Position numbers and translations under genes: made by a program
Part shown: in pieces, positions 44,129 to 52,672 of the stretch
How the letters are laid out: every line of letters begins with the position of its first letter
Position numbering within the stretch: position 1 is the stretch's first letter
Source: CAZDKK01 sp964506245
GTDB lineage: Bacteria > Eisenbacteria > RBG-16-71-46 > CAIMUX01 > WJJG01
Length of the DNA: 64,000 nt
NCBI GenBank assembly: GCA_964506245.1
Contig: CAZDKK010000013.1
Location: forward strand, 36,780 to 100,779
Direction: 5' to 3'
Notes under the pieces: generated by a model
Told to the model about the DNA's origin: nothing
The model's input: the letters and a program-made list of their open reading frames with translations, nothing else
Database searches by the model: none

Positions 44129-44761
44129 TCACTCGCACGCGGCCAGCAGGCGCGCGCGCCGTCCCTCGATGCGCAGCCGCCCCTCGGCCAGCAGCCCGAG
44201 CGTCCGCGGGTAGAGCTTGTGCTCCTCGATGAGCACGCGGGCGGCGATCTCCTCAGGGGACCGGCAGTCGGCGATCGAAACCGCCGTCTGCGCCAGGATG
44301 ATCCCGTGGTCGTACTCGTTGTCGACCAAGTGCACCGTCGGCCCCGAGACGTGCATCCCCGCGGCGAAGACAGCCTCGTGCACAGCGTGTCCGAAGAAGC
44401 CGCGGCCGCCGAAAAGGGGTAGCAGCGCGGGGTGGATGTTGGTGATGCGCCCCTCGTAGCGCCGGACGACCTCGGGCGGCAGGAGTTGCATGAACCCCGC
44501 CAGGGCGATGATGTCGATTCGCCGGCCCTCGAGGATCTCGAGCAAGCGTCGTGCGTAGGATAGCTCGTCGGGGAAGTTCGTCCGCGCCACCCACTCGGTC
44601 GGGATCCGACGTTTCTCCGCCTTCTCCTTCGCCCCGGCGCGCTCGTTGTTGTGGACCATGACGGCCACCTCGAGGGGGACCTCGCCCCGCGCGGCCGCAT
44701 CGGCGATCGCGGCGAAGTTGGACCCCCCGTGGGAACAGAAGGCCGCCACCCTCTTTCTCAT
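44129..44761 (-). CDS. purN: Phosphoribosylglycinamide formyltransferase
   Basis: 210 residues. It transfers formyl from 10-formyl-THF to GAR in purine synthesis. VAAFCSHGGSNFAAI is the phosphate loop (canonical SGxGSN), LALAGFMQLLPPEV-like ALAGFMQLLPPEVV precedes the catalytic segment NIHPALLPLF (Asn and His), and VDNEYDHGIILAQ carries the catalytic Asp. GGRGFFGHAVHEAVFAAG corresponds to the KGxxAHxxAxxAG region. The ATG at 44761 overlaps the stop of the small membrane protein as ATGA, and GGGGGAG lies upstream. I saw no other pur genes in the window. Confidence 0.93.
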   Translation of the reverse strand: MRKRVAAFCSHGGSNFAAIADAAARGEVPLEVAVMVHNNERAGAKEKAEKRRIPTEWVARTNFPDELSYARRLLEILEGRRIDIIALAGFMQLLPPEVVRRYEGRITNIHPALLPLFGGRGFFGHAVHEAVFAAGMHVSGPTVHLVDNEYDHGIILAQTAVSIADCRSPEEIAARVLIEEHKLYPRTLGLLAEGRLRIEGRRARLLAACE

Positions 44762-45117
44762 CGCGATGCTCCCCCTCCCGACTCGGGGCCGGATGCGGAC
44801 TGCTCGGGCTTCGCGCGCCGCTCGCTGGACTCGGACCGCGGGGACTCGGGACTCGACTCCCCGGCCGCCCCACCGGGTACGAACTCGAAGCGGATCCGGC
44901 GTCCGCCTTCCATCTCCTGCTGGACGCGGCGCCGTTCGTTCCACGTCGTGGTCGCGGCGAGCCGATCACGTCGCCGCTGCCGGAAGTCCGCCCGCCAGCG
45001 GTCGCGCCCATGGGGCTGCCGCGTTCGGCGCTGGCTCATGAGCATCCGGACATACAGCAGTGCGGCGATCAGGCCAATCAGGAGGACGTACTTGAGCGCC
45101 GGCCACGGCAGCTCCAT
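44758..45117 (-). CDS. Small single-span membrane protein, charged C-terminus
   Basis: 119 residues, start at 45117 with AGAGGTG upstream. One membrane segment (YVLLIGLIAALLYVRMLM, residues ~10-27) is followed by a strongly basic stretch (RRTRQPHGRDRWRADFRQRR) and a Ser/Glu/Pro-rich tail. No family is recognised. It is sandwiched in an operon: 10 bp after the MgtC-like gene and overlapping purN by 4 bp. The clean overlaps and the ribosome binding site support a real gene. Confidence 0.7.
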   Translation of the reverse strand: MELPWPALKYVLLIGLIAALLYVRMLMSQRRTRQPHGRDRWRADFRQRRRDRLAATTTWNERRRVQQEMEGGRRIRFEFVPGGAAGESSPESPRSESSERRAKPEQSASGPESGGGASR

Positions 45118-45127
45118 CGCCCACCTC

Positions 45128-45832
45128 TCACTTGTGGTCCCAGCGTACCGATCGCACGCCGTCCTGCGCACTGAGGTCGGCAATCAACTCGCGCGTGCTC
45201 ACCCCGGAGCGCGCGCGGATGTGAAAGGTGATCTCGACCGCGTCCTGCGTCGTGTCGATCCGCCGCAGAACCTCCTGCACGCGCACGCCCGCGTTATGGA
45301 GGCGCGCCAGGCAGGCATCCTCCAGCTCCTGCCACCGCTCCCGCTGTGCGCTCACCGCCACCGCGCGGTAGATCAAGGGCGGGATCCGGTGCTCGATCGT
45401 GTCCAGCGCCACCAGCACCAACAGCGCAATGAGGGTCGAGAAGATCGCGAGCCCGAACATGCCGCCGCCCAGCACGACCCCCAGAGCCGCCACGAACCAG
45501 ATGCAGGCCGCGGTCGTCAGGCCCCGGATGAGGTCTCCCATGCGCAGGATCGCGCCCGCCCCCAGAAAGCCGATGCCGGTCACAATGCCGGCCGCGATGC
45601 GGTTCGGGTCAAAGACGGCGCGAGCGACGTTCCCTCCTGCGACAGCATCGCCGGCCGCGCGAGCACCGATCACGAGGATGACCGATCCGAGGCAGACCAT
45701 CACGTGCGTGCGCAGGCCGGCAGCGCGACCGTGCCACTCGCGCTCGAGGCCCACCAGTCCACCCAGCAGCAGGGCGAGAAGCACCTTGGTCAGCGCCTGG
45801 TCAGCGGTCAGGCTCGACGCCCATGACCCCAT
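45128..45832 (-). CDS. MgtC/SapB family membrane protein
   Basis: 234 residues, start at 45832 with GGGAGGTG upstream. Conserved MgtC core: KVLLALLLGGLVGLEREWHG, AGLRTHVMVCLGSVILVIG, then PNRIAAGIVTGIGFLGAGAI and LIRGLTTAACIWFVAALGVV. About five membrane segments precede a soluble C-terminal ACT-like domain (~160-234). The family is linked to magnesium limitation and intramembrane signalling, and its exact role varies. It is the first gene of the MgtC-small protein-purN-HAD operon. Confidence 0.92.
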   Translation of the reverse strand: MGSWASSLTADQALTKVLLALLLGGLVGLEREWHGRAAGLRTHVMVCLGSVILVIGARAAGDAVAGGNVARAVFDPNRIAAGIVTGIGFLGAGAILRMGDLIRGLTTAACIWFVAALGVVLGGGMFGLAIFSTLIALLVLVALDTIEHRIPPLIYRAVAVSAQRERWQELEDACLARLHNAGVRVQEVLRRIDTTQDAVEITFHIRARSGVSTRELIADLSAQDGVRSVRWDHK

Positions 45833-45952
45833 GCGCACCTCCCTGCGCCGGCGACGCGTCTTGGGCGGGCAACGCCCAGGTGAGTCGGGCCTCGCTTCGC
45901 GGGGCCCTGCCGGAGACCCCGCGCCCCGCTCCCCAAGCGGCCGGGCCGCCTC

Positions 45953-46825
45953 CTAGTTCAATGCCACTTCCAGAACGTACTGCGGCCGCTCGAGCGCGGC
46001 GCGCACGGTCCGCACAGCGGTCGGACGTGCCCGATCGAGCGGCAGGACGACATAGCACTCCGCCTCGGGGTTGAGATCGGGGTAGATCGAGATGACGGAT
46101 CCCTGGTGCAGCTCGAACGCCCCGGCCGGCCCCGACCTCTTCCAGAACTGCCAGGCCGGAGCCTTGGTCACGGGCGGGGCCGGCGTGAGCGGCAGCCCTG
46201 GCCCGAGCGCCCCCAGCGCATCACCCACCTGACGAGAGACGAACCCCGCAACGTAGAGGTGTCCTTCAGCGTCCCGCTGCAGCTCGATGTCGGTGAGCGG
46301 ATCGAAGCCGGGATGCAGCTCGAGACTCTCCCACAACTGCGCGGGGCTCGCCCCCTGCGTCGCGCGGGTGACGAGATTCTCGACCGCGACATGGGCGAAG
46401 AGCGCGCCCTCGCGCCCACCGTCTGCGGTCAGCGCCCCGAGCGAGCGCGCCTCACGCATGCGGGTCCGCGCGAGTGCGGCAGTATGGCGCGTGTCAGCGG
46501 CGAGCGGCGGACCGCATTCGCCCGCGGCTATCGGCGGCAGCGGCGCGGAGGGATCCAGCAGGTGGCCCGGATCCGTGGATCCCGGCGGGGTGCTCGCCGG
46601 CGTCTGGGTCGCCCCGGGGCTGGCCTCGGCGCCGGGAGTGGCCGCGGGGGTATGGGTCGCCTGCCCCAGCGCCCCCGCGTTCCTGGCCGTTCGACTGGTG
46701 AGATTGGCCATCAGGATACCCGACACCAGGAGCACAGCCCCGATGGCGCCGAACAGCAGCGGCGGGCGCTCGTACCAGGGGGGTTTGGCCGCCACGCGTT
46801 TGGTGACCTTGAGCTTCCTGACCAT
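45953..46825 (-). CDS. Single-span membrane protein of unknown function
   Basis: 290 residues, start at 46825 with GGGAGG upstream. A basic N-terminus (MVRKLKVTKRVAAKPPWYER) is followed by one membrane segment (LLFGAIGAVLLVSGILMANL) and a Pro/Thr/Ala-rich linker (residues ~55-95). A compact domain then includes GECGPPLAADTRHTAALART and GPAGAFELHQGSVISIYPDL, with ECYVVLPLDRARP. The topology looks like an N-in anchored periplasmic domain. I recognise no family. Confidence 0.72.
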   Translation of the reverse strand: MVRKLKVTKRVAAKPPWYERPPLLFGAIGAVLLVSGILMANLTSRTARNAGALGQATHTPAATPGAEASPGATQTPASTPPGSTDPGHLLDPSAPLPPIAAGECGPPLAADTRHTAALARTRMREARSLGALTADGGREGALFAHVAVENLVTRATQGASPAQLWESLELHPGFDPLTDIELQRDAEGHLYVAGFVSRQVGDALGALGPGLPLTPAPPVTKAPAWQFWKRSGPAGAFELHQGSVISIYPDLNPEAECYVVLPLDRARPTAVRTVRAALERPQYVLEVALN

Positions 46826-47238
46826 CTTGCCTCCCGTGAGCTATCAGCAGGGCGACCATGTCGCCGCAGGTCAGTGCCCACCGCATGGCGCGCCGCGGCA
46901 AGCCTCTAATGCATTGTCAGGGTTCCAACTGCATCGTACGGCCGGAACCGCGCGGCTGCGGTCGGCAACTGACCCGGGTATTCTATCCAATCTGAAACGG
47001 TCTGGCCAGCAGGTTGTGGATCGTAGAATAATGGTCTATGGCCCATAAGACAAATCCCCACAACCGATTGCAGAGCAGCCGCCTGCGTCTGATCCGGTCG
47101 TGCCCGGCTTGCTCCGGAGCGCGCGGAGAAATCAGCAGATCCGGTCCAGACGCCATGGTTCTTCGTTCCACAACCTTGTCCATCAATTCTCTGGACAACT
47201 GCACCTCGAACCGCCACAATAAAATCCGCGGGGCGAGC

Positions 47239-47291
47239 CGCGGGCAGCGCTGGACGTGCGGAGCTCAGGTCGCGCACGAGTGTCGCCCGCG
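47239..47291. repeat. Nested hairpin upstream of the subtilase promoter
   Basis: Outer arms CGCGGGC (47239-47245) and GCCCGCG (47285-47291), and inner arms CGTGCG (47255-47260) and CGCACG (47273-47278), are each exact reverse complements. A folded RNA or terminator from upstream is possible. Confidence 0.4.
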
Positions 47292-47326
47292 CTTCGTTCG
47301 TGGTCTGCACATGCGACCATCCCGTG

Positions 47327-47332
47327 TATAAT
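47327..47332 (+). promoter_or_regulatory. Consensus -10 element of the subtilase gene
   Basis: TATAAT is a perfect -10 hexamer, the only one I noticed in the window. At 17 bp upstream TCTGCA is a poor -35 (3 of 6), so an activator or strong -10 dependence is likely. The ATG follows at 47398. Confidence 0.55.
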
Positions 47333-47349
47333 CAAACGTGGACCGTTTG
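47333..47349. promoter_or_regulatory. Palindromic operator candidate overlapping the transcription start
   Basis: CAAACG-TGGAC-CGTTTG is an exact 6-bp inverted repeat with a 5-nt spacer, directly after TATAAT. It covers the expected +1, the classic position for a repressor. Confidence 0.5.
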
Positions 47350-47397
47350 TAGTCAGTCCACGGCTTTCCATCATCACTGCAGGACAAGGGGGCAAGG

Positions 47398-49809
47398 ATG
47401 AGCAACTTCCCATTCGGCAGGCTGGCTTTGGCGGTACTCGCGGCGGCCGTTGCGGTCACCGCGGTTCCATATGCCTCCGCGCCGATCGGCGATCAGGCGC
47501 GGCTAATCGAAGTGCCAGGTTCCCAGGTGGTCGTGGCTCTCTGGGAAGAGCCGGGGCCCAGTGGGACGAGCGTCCCTTACTACGGCATCAGCCTGGACGG
47601 GCGAGATTTCGTCCACACTGCCCCAGCATCCTACGTGCTCGGGCTGCGCTATGCCCACTTCGACCCGCTGGCCGGGGAGCCCACCGTCGCGACGGAGCTC
47701 GCTGCAGATGCCGGCGTGCACTTGTATATCGTGCAGTTCGTCACCCAGCCGCTCGAGGTGTACGCGAACGCGATCGAAGCCGCTGGCGGGGTGATTCGTC
47801 ACTACGTGGCGCAGAGTGCCTACCTGGTCGAGATGGATGCGGCGACCCGCGCGGCCGTGGCCCAGCTGCCGTACGTCCGATGGATCGGGCCCTACCATCC
47901 GGCCTATCGCCTCGAGGAGTACATGCTGGACAACTTCTCCGAGGCCTCCAGGTTCTACCCGCTGCAGCGCTACAACATCCTGCTGCTGGACCGGGACCAA
48001 AAGCTGCCCGTGTCCGAGCGGATCGAGGCGCTCGGCGGCGTGGTCGAGAACCACAACGCGGGCAAGAAGCTCATCGAGGCGACCCTCACACCCGCGGAGC
48101 TGTTCCAGGTCATCCGCTGGGATGAGGTCCTTTTTGTGGATCGCTGGAGCGACTACGAGAAGGACATGAACAACATCCGCATCATCAACGGCGCCAACTA
48201 CATCGAGACCGTGGGCGGCTACACGGGCCAGGGCGTGCGCGGTGAGGTCTTCGACGCCGGGTTCAACCTCGGCCACCACGATTTCCAGTCGCGGCCGCTG
48301 ATCCAGCATGGAACGACCGGGACCGATTCGCACGGTTCGTCGACGTCCGGCATCTGCTTCGGCGACGGCGCCGGGCAGTGGATCGCCCGTGGCCTGCTGC
48401 CCATGGGCCAGGGTATCGTCGGCGATTACCACTACATCCCCATGACCGGTCAGTCCCGCTACGACCACACGGGTGAGCAGGTCCTGCCGCCCTATGAGTG
48501 CGTCTTCGAGACCTCCAGCGTTGGCAGCAACCGCACCACGCAGTACACGGACCTCTCGGCCGAGACCGATGAGATGTTGTTCGACTTCGACGTCGTCCAT
48601 TGCCAGTCGCAAAGCAACGCGGGCAACCAGGATTCGCGCCCGCAGGCGTGGGCGAAGAACATCATCTCGGTCGGCGCAACGTACCACTACGACAACACGA
48701 ACATCGCCGATGACATGTGGAACTACGGCGCCAGCATCGGCCCGGCCACCGACAACCGTATCAAGCCCGACCTCTGCAGCGTCTACGACATGATCTACAC
48801 CACCTCCTGCTGCAACTACGAGTCCTACACGAACGGCTTCGGCGGGACGAGCGGGGCGACGCCCATTGTCGCGGGTCACGTGGGTCTCTTCCACCAGATG
48901 TGGGCCGACGGGATCTTCGGCAACCAGGTGATTCCCGGCGGTACGGTCTTCGAGAATCGCCCGCACATGACCACGCCGAAGGTGATGTTGATCGCCAGCG
49001 CCAAGCAGTATGAGTTCTCGGGCCTCACGCATGACAAGACGCGCTGCCATCAGGGCTGGGGGATGCCCGATATGCAGATGCTGTACGATCAGCGCGACAA
49101 CTTCTACATTATCGACCAGACGCAACCCCTGCAGTCGTTCGAGGTGAGCCGTCACCTCATCACGGTCAGCACGACTGAGACCACGCTCAAGATCGCGATG
49201 AGCTATCCCGATCCGCCCGGCAACCCGGCCGTTCAGTCGCAGCACCGGATCAATGACCTGTCGCTGCGGGTCGTGTCTCCGAGCGGCGTCGTCTACAACG
49301 GCAACTATGGGCTGTACGAGCACCCCTGGTCTCTGCCGGGGGGCGCCCCTGACACCAAGAACACGGTCGAGTGCGTCTTCATCCAGGACGCCGAGATCGG
49401 CAACTGGACCGTCGAGATCTCCGCGGCCGAGCTCGTCCAGGACGGCTATGTGGCCACGCCCGAGCTGGACGCGGTCTTCTCCCTGGCGGTCATGGGCGGC
49501 CAGGGTCAGGACTGGTCGGCTGTCGGCGAGCCCGGCGCACCCGTGGCCTCGCAGCTCAGCCTGCGGCTACTCGACACCAATCCCGGCAACACCATGCGCC
49601 TGGGCTATGCCCTGCCGGCCGGCACGCAGGTGCGCCTGACGGTGCACGACGTCACCGGCCGTGTGGTGGCCACGCTGGCGGACGGGCAGCAGTCCGCAGG
49701 CGAACACCAGGTCACCTGGAATGGCGCGGCGGCTCGTCCGGGCGTCTACTTTGCGCGCCTGACGGCCGCGGGCCAGGAGACCTCGCGCAAGCTGTTGGTC
49801 GTTAACTAG
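47398..49809 (+). CDS. Exported S8 subtilisin-family peptidase with FlgD-like C-terminal domain
   Basis: 803 residues. A signal peptide (FGRLALAVLAAAVAVTAVPY) is followed by a propeptide-like N-terminal domain (residues ~100-260, a fervidolysin-type inhibitor fold by appearance). The catalytic triad is Asp286 in GEVFDAGFN, His312 in GTDSHGSSTSG and Ser485 in GFGGTSGATPIVAG; Asn407 is the probable oxyanion residue. A P-domain-like region (~600-690) and a FlgD-like/T9SS type A tail (VRLTVHDVTGRVVATLADG, GVYFARLTAAGQETSRKLL) follow. GGGGGC precedes the ATG. A terminator lies downstream. It probably acts as a secreted endopeptidase, and the promoter and palindrome suggest regulation. Confidence 0.93.
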   Translation: MSNFPFGRLALAVLAAAVAVTAVPYASAPIGDQARLIEVPGSQVVVALWEEPGPSGTSVPYYGISLDGRDFVHTAPASYVLGLRYAHFDPLAGEPTVATELAADAGVHLYIVQFVTQPLEVYANAIEAAGGVIRHYVAQSAYLVEMDAATRAAVAQLPYVRWIGPYHPAYRLEEYMLDNFSEASRFYPLQRYNILLLDRDQKLPVSERIEALGGVVENHNAGKKLIEATLTPAELFQVIRWDEVLFVDRWSDYEKDMNNIRIINGANYIETVGGYTGQGVRGEVFDAGFNLGHHDFQSRPLIQHGTTGTDSHGSSTSGICFGDGAGQWIARGLLPMGQGIVGDYHYIPMTGQSRYDHTGEQVLPPYECVFETSSVGSNRTTQYTDLSAETDEMLFDFDVVHCQSQSNAGNQDSRPQAWAKNIISVGATYHYDNTNIADDMWNYGASIGPATDNRIKPDLCSVYDMIYTTSCCNYESYTNGFGGTSGATPIVAGHVGLFHQMWADGIFGNQVIPGGTVFENRPHMTTPKVMLIASAKQYEFSGLTHDKTRCHQGWGMPDMQMLYDQRDNFYIIDQTQPLQSFEVSRHLITVSTTETTLKIAMSYPDPPGNPAVQSQHRINDLSLRVVSPSGVVYNGNYGLYEHPWSLPGGAPDTKNTVECVFIQDAEIGNWTVEISAAELVQDGYVATPELDAVFSLAVMGGQGQDWSAVGEPGAPVASQLSLRLLDTNPGNTMRLGYALPAGTQVRLTVHDVTGRVVATLADGQQSAGEHQVTWNGAAARPGVYFARLTAAGQETSRKLLVVN

Positions 49810-49825
49810 GCTCGCGCCCGCGAAA

Positions 49826-49847
49826 GGTGCCCGGACGACCGGGCGCC
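49826..49847 (+). terminator. GC hairpin after the subtilase gene
   Basis: GGTGCCCGG pairs with CCGGGCGCC (one G-U) around ACGA, 16 bp after the stop. No T-run follows, so it probably assists the second hairpin downstream. Confidence 0.4.
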
Positions 49848-49870
49848 CTGCGCGTGGATTGGGTGTGGAG

Positions 49871-49915
49871 AGACCCGCCGCCGGCCGCCACGGCAGCCGG
49901 CTCGGCGGGTCTTTC
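49871..49915 (+). terminator. Intrinsic terminator after the subtilase gene
   Basis: AGACCCGCCG (49871-49880) and CGGCGGGTCT (49903-49912) form a perfect 10-bp stem, with further GC pairing inside, followed by a short T-rich tail (TCTTTCC). This is the best intrinsic terminator I noticed in the window. Confidence 0.75.
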
Positions 49916-50040
49916 CGCGTTCCGACCACGGTTTGCCGCGCCGGGAGGGGTTCTGGTATCTTCACGCACTGAATCGCGGCCCGAGACGGGCCCACGGGCA
50001 CGCCGGCCTTCGGACCCGTCCACCGGTTGAGGAGGGCGCG

Positions 50041-51966
50041 TTGGACGATTGCACAGATGTAGCGACGACGCGGCTGCGCATGGCGGGATCGTCGGTCGCC
50101 TTCCTGGCGCCGCTGGTCGTCTACCTCCTCACGCTGGCCCGCGAGATCACCTTCGTGGACAGCGGCGAGCTGGCTGCGGTGGCGGCCACCCTCGGCATCG
50201 CGCATCCCCCGGGCTACCCGCTCTTCACCCTGCTGGGTCGATTGCTGGCGATGCTGCCGATCGGGACCGTGGCATTCCGGGTGGGTCTGCTGAGCGCGTT
50301 CACGACCTCGCTGGCGGCGCTGCTCCTCTACCGGTTGGCCGTGATGATCACGGGCTGCATCCTCCCGCGGGCTGGAGCGGCAGCCCGCGAGCTGGCGCCG
50401 TTGGCCGGTGCATTGCTCTTCGCCTTCGCCCTCACACCGTGGTCCCAGGCGGCGGTGGTCGAGATCTACGGCCTGCAGGTCTGCCTGGTGATGGCCTTCC
50501 TGACCGCGTCGGGCGCTGCGCTCCGCCGGCCGCGAGAGGCCGTGCAGTACTGGCCTTGGGTGGCCCTGACAGCGGCCGGTGCGCTCACCAACCACCTGAG
50601 TGGCGTTCTGCTGCTGCCCGGCGCGCTGGCCTTCATCGTCCTCAGCCTCGTGGCCCGCGGGCGAGGCAGCGACCGGACACCCGTTCCCTTGGTGCGCAGC
50701 GTGGGCGCGGTGGTGGCGCCGCTGCTGCTCTACCTCTACCTGCCCATCCGCGCGGCCATGAATCCGGCGGTGGCGTGGGACTACCCGACCACCCTGCACC
50801 GCTTTGTGGTGCATGTCTCCGCGCGCCAGTATCAGGGACTGCTGGGCAGCCAGGGCCTGCGGATGAGCGAACTCGAGCGTTTCCTGGGCCAGCAGCTCCC
50901 GCAGGAGGCTGGGTGGGCGCTGCCTCTGTTGTCCGCCCTGGGATTCGCGGCGCTGCTGTGGCGCGGCCGCCGGTTCCTGATCGTCACGCTCCTGCCGCTG
51001 ATCGCCTACCTCTTGTACAATGCCGCCTATCCCATCCCGGACATCGACCTGTACTACATCCCGGTCATCGCGATCCTGGCCCTGTGGGCCGCCGTGGGAA
51101 CCGCTGTCCTTGCGCATGGGGTGGCCTGGGCCGTGCAGGCGATCGCGAGCCCCACCCGTCGAGCCCCCGCTGGCGTGCCGGTCGCGGCCGCCGCTGCGCC
51201 CGCCCATGCCCTGCGCCCGGGACGGGCAGCCGTCGGGGCAGCGGCAGCGGTGTCCGCATTGGCCTGCCTGCTGTGTGTGCAGCCCCTGCGCGGGCACTGG
51301 CACGCCAACGATCAGCATCGCTTCGATCTGCTGGCACGCTACACGCGCGACACGTTCAAGTATCTGGAGCCCAATGCCATGCTCTTCACGTCGCGGTGGG
51401 ATGCGCTCAGCAGCCCGGCCTTGTACTACCAGAATGTGATGGGACTGCGCCCTGACGTGTTCCTGCTCGACGTCAGGCTGCTCGCGAACCCGACGCTGCA
51501 GTGGCGCCTGGCCGCACGCGTTCCGGACCTGGCGCAGGCCTGCCGAGGGGAACTGGAGGCCGTCGCCGAGGTCGCCCGATCGGCCGAGCGGGGACGACCC
51601 TACGACATCGCCGATGGGCGCTTCCGCTTCGCGCGGATGCGGCGCAAGCTGGTCGAGCAGTCGATGGCGCTGCGGCCGACGTATGTGAGCGGCGAGATGA
51701 TGCACCATCCGATGATCGAGGGCCTCGGCACGCGTGCCGAGGGATTGGTGATGCGCCTGACCGCGGACAGCGAATTCCGGCCCTTTCCGGTCCCCGAGTT
51801 CGAGGGGCCCGGCATGCGGGGGCGCGACGCCCGCGACAAGGCTGAGCAGGAGATCTGCTCTGAGTACGGCGTCATGCTGCGCAGCCGGGCGCGCTACCTC
51901 GCCGGGTTCGGACACGACATGGAAGCCGAGGCCGTCGCCAGCCTCGCGGGGCATCTCTCGAGGTAG
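50041..51966 (+). CDS. DUF2723 GT-C-like membrane protein (putative protein O-mannosyltransferase type)
   Basis: 641 residues from a TTG at 50041, chosen because GAGGAGG lies 5 nt upstream; ATG 50080 is an alternative. About 11 hydrophobic segments span the N-terminal two thirds. The first periplasmic loop reads ITFVDSGELAAVAATLGIAH then PPGYPLFTLLGR, the signature of DUF2723, where the acidic Asp in FVDSGE is the GT-C catalytic-type residue. The C-terminal third (FKYLEPNAMLFTSRWDALSS, ALYYQNVMGLRPDVFLLDVR) is soluble. Homologues are thought to glycosylate secreted or surface proteins. The window also holds a TMTC-like enzyme at 19893. Confidence 0.88.
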   Translation: MDDCTDVATTRLRMAGSSVAFLAPLVVYLLTLAREITFVDSGELAAVAATLGIAHPPGYPLFTLLGRLLAMLPIGTVAFRVGLLSAFTTSLAALLLYRLAVMITGCILPRAGAAARELAPLAGALLFAFALTPWSQAAVVEIYGLQVCLVMAFLTASGAALRRPREAVQYWPWVALTAAGALTNHLSGVLLLPGALAFIVLSLVARGRGSDRTPVPLVRSVGAVVAPLLLYLYLPIRAAMNPAVAWDYPTTLHRFVVHVSARQYQGLLGSQGLRMSELERFLGQQLPQEAGWALPLLSALGFAALLWRGRRFLIVTLLPLIAYLLYNAAYPIPDIDLYYIPVIAILALWAAVGTAVLAHGVAWAVQAIASPTRRAPAGVPVAAAAAPAHALRPGRAAVGAAAAVSALACLLCVQPLRGHWHANDQHRFDLLARYTRDTFKYLEPNAMLFTSRWDALSSPALYYQNVMGLRPDVFLLDVRLLANPTLQWRLAARVPDLAQACRGELEAVAEVARSAERGRPYDIADGRFRFARMRRKLVEQSMALRPTYVSGEMMHHPMIEGLGTRAEGLVMRLTADSEFRPFPVPEFEGPGMRGRDARDKAEQEICSEYGVMLRSRARYLAGFGHDMEAEAVASLAGHLSR

Positions 51967-52029
51967 CCGGCACCCGGTGTGGCTGCCTCGCCTGGCCTGG
52001 AACCGGTGCAGCCGCGATGCGCCACGGCC

Positions 52030-52545
52030 CTACCGCGGCTGCTCGTCCTCTTCCCTGAAGATCTCGTAGTGAGGTGCGGGAGAACTCACCGGGCGGACAT
52101 CCAGGGCCATCTTCACCCTGACCGTGAGGTCCTCGGGCACCCCTCCGGCCTCCCGGGTCGCACGCAGGGTGAGCACGGCATGGAGGTCATCGAGCCTCCA
52201 GGTGCCGGGCTCGATCCCGGGAACGATGTCATATCCGGGATCGAAGGACAGCGCGATCTTCTCCACCAACGGAGATGCGAACAGGTGCTGGATCACCTCC
52301 AGTTCGGCATCGCGGTCCTGGTCCCACGAGTGCACCGGACCCACGGAGACGAAGACGAAATCAGGGGCGAGGAGCTGCGCAAACGCGTCGAAGTCGCGGC
52401 TGGCATAGGCCGTGGTGAGGCACTGGAGGACTCCGGCAGGGCCGTCGGCCACACAGAATGCGTGAGCGGCGCCGGTGATCGACAGGATTGAAAGGGTGAG
52501 AGCCAGCAACGTCACGCGCATCGGGGAACAGGCATCCGCGGACAT
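52030..52545 (-). CDS. Exported SnoaL-like domain protein
   Basis: 171 residues, start at 52545 with GGAGG 6 nt upstream. A signal peptide (LLALTLSILSITGAAHA) precedes a SnoaL/NTF2-like domain: PAGVLQCLTTAYASRDFDAF then AQLLAPDFVFVSVGP, VIQHLFASPLVEKIALSFDP and LHAVLTLRATREAG. The fold is clear but no catalytic His/Asp pair is obvious. The second SnoaL-type protein in the window (22075) is cytoplasmic. Function is unknown. Confidence 0.75.
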   Translation of the reverse strand: MSADACSPMRVTLLALTLSILSITGAAHAFCVADGPAGVLQCLTTAYASRDFDAFAQLLAPDFVFVSVGPVHSWDQDRDAELEVIQHLFASPLVEKIALSFDPGYDIVPGIEPGTWRLDDLHAVLTLRATREAGGVPEDLTVRVKMALDVRPVSSPAPHYEIFREEDEQPR

Positions 52546-52672
52546 CACGATCCTCCTTGTCGACGGACACAGCGGACAGTGCACACGATGGAGTATCGGT
52601 CGAAACACGCTGCCGGTTTAACCCGACGCGCCGCAGCTCGGTTCCGGGGCCGAACGGTGGAATCTCGGGGGG

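Larger units (their letters stand above)
46826..47397. other. Lower-GC divergent intergenic region
   Basis: About 570 bp between a minus-strand gene and the subtilase gene, visibly richer in A/T than its neighbours (particularly 46960-47230). Small open frames here lack homology-like features. It holds a TATTCTA/TAGAATA pair (46979-46985, 47024-47030), a nested hairpin at 47239-47291, a consensus -10 at 47327-47332 and a palindrome at 47333-47349. It looks like a regulatory region, possibly with a foreign insert. Confidence 0.5.

Noticed and set aside
46983..47219. Short minus-strand reading frame as a small gene
   Set aside because: No ribosome binding site, no recognisable domain, and it lies in a region that looks regulatory.
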